11,286 bases of DNA from SSC3 sp035477015 (lineage in GTDB: Bacteria > Actinomycetota > Actinomycetes > Propionibacteriales > Nocardioidaceae), in NCBI GenBank assembly GCA_035477015.1, contig DATILB010000247.1:1-11286 (forward strand). Reading direction: 5' to 3'. The notes below the pieces were generated by a model, which saw only the letters and a program-made list of their open reading frames with translations, was not told the DNA's origin and made no database searches. Made by a program: the position numbers and the translations under genes. This document shows positions 1-9,678 of this stretch, piece after piece. Each line of letters begins with the position of its first letter. The stretch's first letter is position 1.

Positions 1-7
1 GAACGGG

Positions 8-445
8 GTGAACGTGATCTTCATCGAGGAGCCTGTCAACGGACCGCCGAGCGCCGCCAACGCCGCGTTGAACTCCGCGATGAGGACTTTGTCCGAGGAG
101 AACCCCGACGACTTCGGCTACCCCGACTACAACACGCAGGACAAGGTCCTCTACGTCAACCTCGCTACCCCACGCGGGGAGGAGCTCTACGCCGGTTTGA
201 AGATTCCTGAAGGTGCTCGCGTGGTCGTGCGCAAGGGTGCGCACAGCATCACCGAGCTCGACGCCATCACCCGGAAGGCGTACGACGTGATCCCCGAGTT
301 CTACGAGGGCAGCATCGACGGCAAGAACGATCGGGTGGTGATGACCTCCCCGTCCGTGTCCCGGGACCTGTTGCGACGGGTCAAGGAGCACTTCGGTCCC
401 GACCTCGTCGCGGTCCGTTGGCAGCCGTTCGGACACACCAACTAG
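8..445 (+). CDS. Unrecognised protein, probably a C-terminal part cut by the window edge
   Basis: I do not recognise this family. A GTG at base 8 can serve as start and would give 145 residues, but the frame is open to the window edge and no ribosome binding site can be judged, so the real start may lie outside. The visible protein is soluble-looking and acidic at its N-terminus, with no signal peptide, membrane helix or cysteine. Two stretches, about residues 44-75 and 107-138, share a pattern: Asp plus a basic residue and hydrophobic strand, then an Arg-rich or Glu-rich helix, then a closing strand ending in V-x-V-R or V-A-V-R. This suggests a twofold repeated beta-alpha-beta unit. Such units occur in protease propeptides and many other small domains, so no function follows. 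The stop is one base before a strong inverted repeat. Coding is credible from codon bias; identity is unknown. Confidence 0.6.
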   Translation: MNVIFIEEPVNGPPSAANAALNSAMRTLSEENPDDFGYPDYNTQDKVLYVNLATPRGEELYAGLKIPEGARVVVRKGAHSITELDAITRKAYDVIPEFYEGSIDGKNDRVVMTSPSVSRDLLRRVKEHFGPDLVAVRWQPFGHTN

Positions 446-446
446 C

Positions 447-523
447 GGCCACAAGAACTGGCAACTCCTCGGTTCCGACCAAATTCGGGGCCGGTTTCAC
501 GACAGTTGCCAGTTCTTGTGGCC
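447..523. repeat. Perfect 20-bp inverted repeat with 37-nt loop (possible hairpin terminator or dispersed element)
   Basis: Bases 447-466 (GGCCACAAGAACTGGCAACT) and 504-523 are exact reverse complements, separated by 37 nt. The repeat begins one base after the stop codon of the first gene and lies before the sigma-factor gene. The arms are about 55% G+C, clearly lower than the surroundings. No run of T follows either arm, so a classical intrinsic terminator is not evident. A T-less actinobacterial hairpin terminator, an RNA-processing hairpin or a small palindromic dispersed repeat all fit. Confidence 0.8.
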
Positions 524-562
524 CCTCGCGTGCTGTTCACCGGGAAAAGTGATCCGCGCACT

Positions 563-592
563 GGAACTCCTGACTCGCCCAGCACTGTCAAC
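563..592 (+). promoter_or_regulatory. Possible ECF-type promoter of the sigma-factor operon
   Basis: GGAAC at 563-567 resembles the -35 element of many ECF-dependent promoters. After an 18-nt gap comes TGTCAAC (586-592), a tolerable -10 element. It lies about 45 bases upstream of the sigma-factor start, where autoregulation would place it. The motif is short, so this is a weak call based on position and resemblance only. Confidence 0.22.
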
Positions 593-621
593 AGGTGAGA
601 GTTCGGTGCAAGGTGAGCAGC

Positions 622-627
622 AGGAGG
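622..627 (+). promoter_or_regulatory. Strong ribosome binding site fixing the sigma-factor start
   Basis: AGGAGG ends seven bases before the GTG at 635. This is the best Shine-Dalgarno match in the leader and selects that GTG as the start. The leader also holds three AGGTGAG copies (593, 611, 625), of which the last overlaps this site. Confidence 0.75.
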
Positions 628-634
628 TGAGCAC

Positions 635-1126
635 GTGGACGACGAGGCCTTCGACGCCCTGTTCGCAGCGCACTTCCCCACCGTCGTCCGCACAGTGACA
701 TACGTCGTCAGCGACCGCGCCATCGCCGAGGAGATCACCCAGGACGCGTTCGTGAAGCTGCTGCGCCACTGGTCGAAGGTGTCCGCCTACGAGCGGCCGG
801 ACCTCTGGGTACGACGCGTCGCCCTGCGCGATGCCCAACGCGAACGTCGGCGCGGCTGGCGCAGGCCGGAGATCGAGGCCTCGGCCGCACCGCCGGCAAT
901 GGTCGCGGGACCGGAGGCAGGACGGAGCGACGTACTCGCCGCGGTCTCCACCCTGGCCCCCAAGCAGCGCGCCATCGTCGTTCTCTTCTACTTCGAGGAC
1001 CGGCCGATGGACGAGATCGCCGAGATCGTCGGGTGCTCTACCTCGACCGCGTGGAGCCAGCTGCACAACGCTCGCAAGCGCCTTGCGCTGACACTCGCCG
1101 AGGAGGTGGCCGACGATGTCCGTTGA
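635..1126 (+). CDS. ECF-family RNA polymerase sigma factor
   Basis: This is a 163-residue group 4 (ECF) sigma factor, which would direct RNA polymerase to a small regulon. Region 2 spans about residues 6-75 and contains the typical A-E-E-I-T-Q-D-A-F helix (31-39) that contacts core polymerase, followed by the W-V-R-R-V-A stretch used in promoter opening. Region 4 spans about 97-155, with P-K-Q-R-A-I (109-114) and the helix-turn-helix D-E-I-A-E-I-V-G-C-S (126-135) for -35 recognition. There is no region 1 or 3, and the length is normal for the family. The start is the GTG seven bases after AGGAGG. The downstream membrane-protein gene starts inside its last codons, so the two are translationally coupled, as sigma/anti-sigma pairs usually are. 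The ECF subgroup and the signal are not readable from sequence alone. Confidence 0.92.
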   Translation: MDDEAFDALFAAHFPTVVRTVTYVVSDRAIAEEITQDAFVKLLRHWSKVSAYERPDLWVRRVALRDAQRERRRGWRRPEIEASAAPPAMVAGPEAGRSDVLAAVSTLAPKQRAIVVLFYFEDRPMDEIAEIVGCSTSTAWSQLHNARKRLALTLAEEVADDVR

Positions 1127-1787
1127 CGATCGCCTCCGCGAGGCATTCACAGTCGCAGAGTTCGAGCCCACCGGGGGAGCACTCGAGCTGGTCCGCCAGC
1201 GGGCCCGGCGCGAGAGGCTGCGTGACCGCGGGCTTGCTCTCGCGGCTGCCGCTGTCGTTGCTGCTGTCCTCGGCTTCTCGTTGCTCGGGGGCGGTCAGCC
1301 GAAGACGCAGGAGCCGGTGCTGCCGGTCCCGACGCCGACACAGACGCCGGTCACACGTGTGCCCGACGAACTCAACGGACTCTGGAAGACCCGACGGATC
1401 ACTGGCGCCGACCTCACGCTCACCCTCGAGAGTGCAGGTCTGGGCGAGTGGTCGGACGAGGTGGTGGCAAGCCTCCCCGAAGGTCCCTGGCGGCTACGCC
1501 TCGTCATCGAAGGCGGCGACTGGCGGCTCTGGGCGGAGCATGACGGGCGGAGAGACCTGCTGGACCACGAGATCGTGCAGGCCACGGGCAACACCGTGGT
1601 TTCCATCTCGCCCAAGGAACTCCCATACTTCCGGACGACCTATGCGACCTCGCACAACGTGGACCCGGGGCCGGAATGGATCAGGTGGGTGTTCCTGGAG
1701 ACGACGGAGCCGGTCGTAGCCGGTGTCCCTGCCGAGGCCCATCAGCGCGCGCTCTACACCACAGCGCCGTTCCTCAAGGTTCGTTAG
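1116..1787 (+). CDS. Single-pass membrane protein, probable non-canonical anti-sigma factor
   Basis: The 223-residue product has a short charged cytoplasmic N-terminus (1-38, rich in Arg/Glu), one membrane helix (about 38-58, mostly Ala/Val/Leu), a Pro/Thr-rich linker (61-85) and an extracytoplasmic domain to the end. This topology, and the 11-nt overlap with the sigma-factor gene, suggest that it holds the sigma factor at the membrane and senses an external signal. The start ATG has AGGAGG nine bases upstream. The usual zinc-binding HxxxCxxC motif of anti-sigma factors is absent and the protein has no cysteine at all, so inhibition, if real, rests on the short N-terminal helix. The outer domain has several Trp and W-R-L-R/W-R-L-W strands; I do not recognise its fold. 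Its stop codon overlaps that of the convergent maltokinase gene. Membrane topology is fairly certain, anti-sigma activity is inferred. Confidence 0.72.
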   Translation: MSVDDRLREAFTVAEFEPTGGALELVRQRARRERLRDRGLALAAAAVVAAVLGFSLLGGGQPKTQEPVLPVPTPTQTPVTRVPDELNGLWKTRRITGADLTLTLESAGLGEWSDEVVASLPEGPWRLRLVIEGGDWRLWAEHDGRRDLLDHEIVQATGNTVVSISPKELPYFRTTYATSHNVDPGPEWIRWVFLETTEPVVAGVPAEAHQRALYTTAPFLKVR

Positions 1788-3108
1788 AGCGACAGTCGGC
1801 GGATCGCCTCGAGCGGGATGTGCACCCAGTCCGGCCGGTTGCGGGTCTCGTAGACGACCTCGTAGACCGCCTTGTCCGCTTCGTACGCCGCGACGAGGGC
1901 ACTCGAGTCGCCCGACCTGCCGTCGAGCCCGCTGATCTCGCGGTAACCGTCGAGGAACGCCGAGCGGTTGCGGTCGGCCCATTCATGGGCGCGGGAGGCG
2001 CTGTGCTCACCTGCATCCGTCGGCCTGTCGTCGATCGACTCCGCCGCGTAGTCGAAGGACCGAAGCATGCCCGCGACGTCACGCCATGGGGAGTCGGGAA
2101 GGACGCGCTCCGCCAGAGGCTTGGCCGGCTCTCCCTCGAAGTCGACGACCTTCCACCCCTTCACCGTGCGGAGCGTCTGCCCCAGGTGGAGGTCGCCGTG
2201 GATGCGCTGCGTGGGGAGCGGGCCGCTCACCGACCTGAGCTCGTCGAACCGGGCGCGCAGCGAGGTCTCATGGCCCGACAAGGCCGGGGCATCGCCGATC
2301 GCCGCAGAGAGCCGCGAGTCCATGGCATCGGCGACGAGGAAAGGTGCGATCGCCTCGGTGGGGAAGACCTCGGCGAGCGACTCATGGATCGAGGCGACCG
2401 CGTGGCCGAGTCGGTGCGCCTCGGCGGCGAAGTCACCGCCGGCATCGGAGGCTGGGATGTCCGGAGAGGCGAAGAGGTCCCGCACGCTGGTCAGCGCCAG
2501 CTCCCAACCGTCGCTCGCCGTGCGCAGGAACTGCTGCAGCATCGCGAGGTGGTAGCCGTCGTACTCCGCCCAGCCGTAGAGGGCGGCGACGTGCTCGACT
2601 CCTGCCTCGGTCAGACGCGCGTGCACCTCGATGTCGGGGTTGGCTCCCTGGGTGACCTTGCGGAACACCTTGAGCAGGCTGTCCTCGCCGAACGCCACCG
2701 ACGTGTTGGACTGCTCGCCGCTCAGCACCGCCGAGCGGGCCTCGGTGTCGATCTCGTGGTCGCCGACGCTGTGGAACGTCAGGCCGGCGAACGACGCATC
2801 AGTGGCGAACGCCTCCAGGAGGGCGGGCGTCATCGCGTGGTCGTGGAGGGCGTCGTACGCGAAGACCTCGCCCAGCTCGGCGTCGATCCACGTGCCGACC
2901 AGGGCGTGGTCGAGGTGCTCTTGCGGCTTGTCGTATAGACCGAGCGGCAGCTGGTACGTCGTCTGCTCGCCGCCGTCGAAGGTCACCGTCGCCAGCGCGA
3001 TGCGCAGGTCCTCGCGGAGCGGGATCTCACGCACGTCGGTCACCTCGAAGCCGCGGCCCTTCGCGCCGAACCATCGGGTGCCGGCGATGAACTGCTCCAG
3101 GACGGCCT

Positions 3109-3112
<4 letters not shown>
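1784..3112 (-). CDS. mak: Maltokinase (ATP:maltose 1-phosphotransferase)
   Basis: This 442-residue cytoplasmic enzyme phosphorylates maltose with ATP to give maltose-1-phosphate, the donor used by GlgE. It has an aminoglycoside-phosphotransferase-like kinase fold. The N-terminal cap (1-110) opens with R-W-F-G-A-K-G-R (13-20), typical of Mak/Pep2. The nucleotide loop is near G-E-Q-S-N-T-S (132-138) with K148 in L-L-K-V-F, the catalytic loop is H-G-D-L-H-L-G-Q (305-312, base D307), and the metal-binding D-F-E-G-E-P is at 324-329. Length is close to the mycobacterial enzyme. The GTG start overlaps the TreS stop by 4 nt (GTGA) and has GGGGAG six bases upstream, so translation is coupled. In some actinobacteria the kinase is fused to TreS; here it is separate. 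It is the last gene of the operon, with no glgB behind it. Confidence 0.93.
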
Positions 3113-6662
<3,550 letters not shown>

Positions 6663-6696
6663 GCAATTCAAACTACCGTGGCGCGGACCTTCGCAA
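6663..6696 (-). promoter_or_regulatory. Candidate leaderless promoter of the glgE-treS-mak operon
   Basis: On the minus strand TAGTTT (6675-6670) fits the actinobacterial TANNNT -10 consensus and is separated by seven bases from the A of the glgE ATG. Transcription would therefore begin at or next to the start codon. TTGCGA (6696-6691) is a partial -35 at a short 15-nt spacing. No Shine-Dalgarno sequence precedes the ATG, which agrees with a leaderless transcript. The assignment rests on motif and spacing. Confidence 0.45.
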
Positions 6697-6766
6697 ACGT
6701 CTGCAGCGTGCGGTAGGAAGAATCACCACTTCTCGGGACGCGCGAACTCTGCCGCGTGGTGCATGT

Positions 6767-6777
6767 TGGTCTGACCA
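6767..6777. promoter_or_regulatory. Palindromic FadR/GntR-type operator
   Basis: TGGTCTGACCA is a perfect 5+1+5 palindrome. It equals the core of the Escherichia coli FadR site (TGGTCNGACCA) and fits the general TNGTNNNACNA pattern of FadR-subfamily GntR regulators. It ends 15 bases before the start codon of the patatin-permease gene, where a bound repressor would block transcription or elongation. No GntR gene is in the window, so the regulator would be encoded elsewhere. One 11-bp match can arise by chance. Confidence 0.4.
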
Positions 6778-6792
6778 GACAGGCAGGGGCCG

Positions 6793-9678
6793 ATGCACGC
6801 CGAAGGACTCGCTCTGAACGGGCACGGACCGGTGAGCCGGAGCCGGGCGCTCGAGGTGCTGAGTCGCGCCTTCGCGGGGGCTGATGCCGGCACCATCGCG
6901 TCGGTGGCGGACCTGGCCGAGTCGCTCACCCTGAGCGGTGGCGACTGCCTGTTCCACCAGGGCGAGCCCGGCGACGCGCTGTATGTGGTCGAGACCGGTC
7001 GGTTGCGGGTCTTCAACGAGGCGGCCGACAGCGCCTACGAGATCCATCTCAGCGAGATCGGCCGCGGCGAGCTGGTGGGGGAGGCCGCGCTGGTGGACGG
7101 GGCGCCACGCGCGGCGTCGGTCTACGCGATCCGTGACACACGGCTGCTCCGGGTGCGCAAGGAGTCGTACGAGACCCTCCTGTCCCGCGATCCCCGACTC
7201 GGCCTCCAGCTCGCAAGGGTGGCGTTGGGTCGCGTACGTCGAGGGCCGAGCCACCGAGCCCGGCCGGTGTGCTTCACGCTCGTGCCGGCATCACCCGGCG
7301 TCGACGTACACGGCCTCGCGCGTGGGCTCGTCGACATCTGGGGCGAGGCCGCCCACATCGCGACCGACGGCGTCGTGGACGACATCGTCGAGTCCAGGCA
7401 CTCACATGTGATCCATGTCGTCGATGGTGAGTGGGGCGACGGGAGCCAGCGGGCCCTCCGCAGCGCGGACCGGGTCGTCCTCGTGGCCGATGCGCGGACG
7501 GATCCGGCGCCTCGCGCCGGCGAGCTGGAGATGTGGCGGATGCTGTCTCGCCAGCACGACGCGCTCGTGAGCCTGGCACTGGTTCATCCCGCCGACACCA
7601 CGATGCCGTCCGGCACACCAGCCTGGCTGGACCCGCGACCCGGGTTGGTGTCACACCACCACGTGAAGACCGGCGACACCGCCACGCTGGCTCGGCTCGC
7701 GCGGTTGCTGGAAGGTTCCGGAACCTCGCTCGTCCTCGGGGGTGGTGGCGCTCGGGGGTTCGCCCATCTCGGTGTCGTCCAGGTCCTCGAGGAGCTGGAC
7801 CATCCCGTCGACATGGTCGGCGGCACCAGCATCGGCGCGATCATGGCGACCGGTGCCGGCATGGGGCTCTCGTCGATCGCAGGGCGCGAGATCGCCGGCA
7901 AGGCGTTCCGCAAGCTGATGGACTTCACGCTTCCGGTGACCTCGGTGATCAAGGGACGACGGATCACCCGCAGCATGCACGAGATGTACGGCGACCTCGA
8001 CATCAGCGACCTGTGGGTGCCGTACTTCTGCGTCTCCACCAACCTCACGCGCGGCTGTCCGCACGTCCATGACCGCGGTCCACTGGTGCAGGCGCTCCGA
8101 GCGAGCATCTCCATCCCGGGCGTACTACCGCCGGTTCCGTACGACGGGGACCTGCTGGTCGACGGCGGGCTCCTGGACAACGTGCCGGTCGGCGAGATGC
8201 GGCGCCGCAACCCCACCGGGAAGGTGCTCGCCGTCGACGTTGCACCCAGCCAAGGCCCCACTGCGCGCGCGGACTACGGCCTCTCGTCGTCGGGGCTGCG
8301 GGCGCTGATGGCGCGACGCCGAGGCGGGGGACCGCCGCGGCTGCTGTCGACCATGGTCCGCGCGACGATCGTGGGCTCCGCCCAGGAGCGCGGCCGCATC
8401 GTCGAGGAGAACCTCGCCGACCTCTACATCGAGCTCGAATGCGCAGGAGGCGGCATGCTCGACTTCTCTCATGGCGACGCGGACGCGGATGACGCGGCGG
8501 ACCGCACCCGGCCCTTGCTCCAAGCATGGACGAGGGAGGAGCAGACGCCTGGCTACGTGCGAGTGGGCAGGCCGGAGCGGCACGTCCCGAAGAAGCAGTC
8601 GCGCCTTGGTCGTGTCGGCGGCGTCCTGCTGTTGACCGCGCGGGACCTGCAGTTCCGCGCCACACGGTTCGGCTCAGCGATCCTCGGCACCGCGGTCGTT
8701 TTCACGATGCTGTTCCTGATGACCGGGCTCAACGAGCAGTTCCACCGAGAGCCGAAGCTCATGGTCGAGGCACTCGGATCCAACGCCTGGCTGCTCCGAG
8801 AGGGCACGTCCGGCCCCTTCACGTCCGGTGAGAGCATCCCGACCTCGGTGCTTAACCGAGTCCGGGGAGCCGAGGGCGCGCCCCTGGCGGTCTCCCGGCT
8901 CAGCATCACCCAAGGCGTCGACGAGGGCGCCCTGCGGCTCGACGCCGTCCTCGTCGGGTTCGTGCCCGGTGAGCTGGGGTCGCCGATCCTGACTGCCGGG
9001 CGGCTTCCGGAGGCACCCCTGGAGGTGGTGCTGGACGAGGCCGCGGACATCCCGGTCGGGGGCGTGGTCGGCGTAGGCCCGGAGGCCTACACGGTCGTGG
9101 GGACCACCCAGGGCACCACGCTCTTCGCCGGGATGCCCTTCGTGTACCTGCCGCTCCCCACTGTCCAGCAGATGCTGTTCCAGGGCAGGCCGCTCGCGTC
9201 GACGTTCCTGCTCGACGGCGAGCCGACGCGGCTGCCTCCGGGCTACGCCATCGTCGATGGCGACGGGATCGCGAAGGACACCCTGCGCCCGCTCGAGAAC
9301 GCCGTGGGCTCGGTCAACATGATCCGGATCCTCTTGTGGTTCGTCGCGGCGATGATCATCGGCACGCTCAGCTACCTGTCGGCCCTCGACCGATCGCGCG
9401 ATGTCGCGGTGCTCAAGGCTGTCGGTGGAGGAACGGCTCAGCTCGGCTCCTCGATCGCCCTGCAAGGTGTCCTGGTCGCCCTGACTGCCGTGGCGGCGGC
9501 GAGTGTCTTCCAGTACCTCCTGGTGCCGCAGTTCCCGCTGGACGTGTTCGTTCCCGGGCGTGCCTTCGTCCAGCTTCCCCTCATCGCCGTCGTCGTCGCA
9601 CTGCTCTCCGGGGGAGTCGGGCTGCGCAAAGCGATACGCACCGACCCTGCCCTCGCGTTCTCAGGACCGGGCCAGTGA
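6793..9678 (+). CDS. cNMP-binding / NTE-type patatin phospholipase / FtsX-like ABC permease fusion
   Basis: One uninterrupted 961-residue frame carries four modules. (a) A cNMP-binding domain (about 20-125) with G-E-A-A-L-V-D-G-A-P-R-A-A (96-108); the phosphate-cassette E97 and R106 are kept. (b) A linker domain (about 158-300) of the NTE/PNPLA6 type, with S-A-D-R-V-V-L-V-A-D (224-233). (c) A patatin lipase (about 311-555): oxyanion loop G-G-G-G-A-R-G (316-322), nucleophile S346 in G-T-S-I-G, and D457 in D-G-G. It should hydrolyse phospholipid or lysophospholipid ester bonds. (d) An ABC permease (about 605-960): one helix (625-646), a MacB-like outer domain (647-840), then helices near 846-866, 888-910 and 925-945, with R-S-R-D-V-A-V-L-K-A-V-G-G (867-879) and a D-P-A-L-A-F end. 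The ATG is the first possible start after an in-frame TGA at 6772. A-G-G-G-G lies close before it, a moderate binding site. The stop overlaps the ATPase gene by 4 nt. Domains are certain; joint function is inferred. Confidence 0.9.
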   Translation: MHAEGLALNGHGPVSRSRALEVLSRAFAGADAGTIASVADLAESLTLSGGDCLFHQGEPGDALYVVETGRLRVFNEAADSAYEIHLSEIGRGELVGEAALVDGAPRAASVYAIRDTRLLRVRKESYETLLSRDPRLGLQLARVALGRVRRGPSHRARPVCFTLVPASPGVDVHGLARGLVDIWGEAAHIATDGVVDDIVESRHSHVIHVVDGEWGDGSQRALRSADRVVLVADARTDPAPRAGELEMWRMLSRQHDALVSLALVHPADTTMPSGTPAWLDPRPGLVSHHHVKTGDTATLARLARLLEGSGTSLVLGGGGARGFAHLGVVQVLEELDHPVDMVGGTSIGAIMATGAGMGLSSIAGREIAGKAFRKLMDFTLPVTSVIKGRRITRSMHEMYGDLDISDLWVPYFCVSTNLTRGCPHVHDRGPLVQALRASISIPGVLPPVPYDGDLLVDGGLLDNVPVGEMRRRNPTGKVLAVDVAPSQGPTARADYGLSSSGLRALMARRRGGGPPRLLSTMVRATIVGSAQERGRIVEENLADLYIELECAGGGMLDFSHGDADADDAADRTRPLLQAWTREEQTPGYVRVGRPERHVPKKQSRLGRVGGVLLLTARDLQFRATRFGSAILGTAVVFTMLFLMTGLNEQFHREPKLMVEALGSNAWLLREGTSGPFTSGESIPTSVLNRVRGAEGAPLAVSRLSITQGVDEGALRLDAVLVGFVPGELGSPILTAGRLPEAPLEVVLDEAADIPVGGVVGVGPEAYTVVGTTQGTTLFAGMPFVYLPLPTVQQMLFQGRPLASTFLLDGEPTRLPPGYAIVDGDGIAKDTLRPLENAVGSVNMIRILLWFVAAMIIGTLSYLSALDRSRDVAVLKAVGGGTAQLGSSIALQGVLVALTAVAAASVFQYLLVPQFPLDVFVPGRAFVQLPLIAVVVALLSGGVGLRKAIRTDPALAFSGPGQ

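Noticed and set aside
593..631. Three AGGTGAG copies before the sigma-factor gene as a regulatory repeat
   Set aside because: Irregular spacing (18 and 14 bases) and overlap with the purine-rich ribosome binding region make chance similarity the better explanation.
497..1171. Minus-strand open frame opposite the sigma factor
   Set aside because: The sigma factor has clear region 2 and 4 motifs and a strong binding site. The opposite frame has neither and runs through the inverted repeat.
1676..2938. Long open frame on the plus strand opposite maltokinase
   Set aside because: It is the antisense shadow of a clear kinase gene in GC-rich DNA. Its translation is rich in R, V, G and D without any domain, and it starts inside the membrane-protein gene.
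8534..8559. Possible internal start (GTG at 8557 after GGGAGGA) that would give a separate permease
   Set aside because: The spacing of 16 bases is too long, and the lipase frame continues without stop into the permease. Translation as one chain is simpler, though a second internal product cannot be excluded.
9336..9674. Upstream extension of the ATPase frame inside the permease gene
   Set aside because: The extra 113 residues are a frame-shifted reading of permease codons. The GTG at 9675 with GTGA coupling and AGGA upstream begins exactly at the typical ABC N-terminus.
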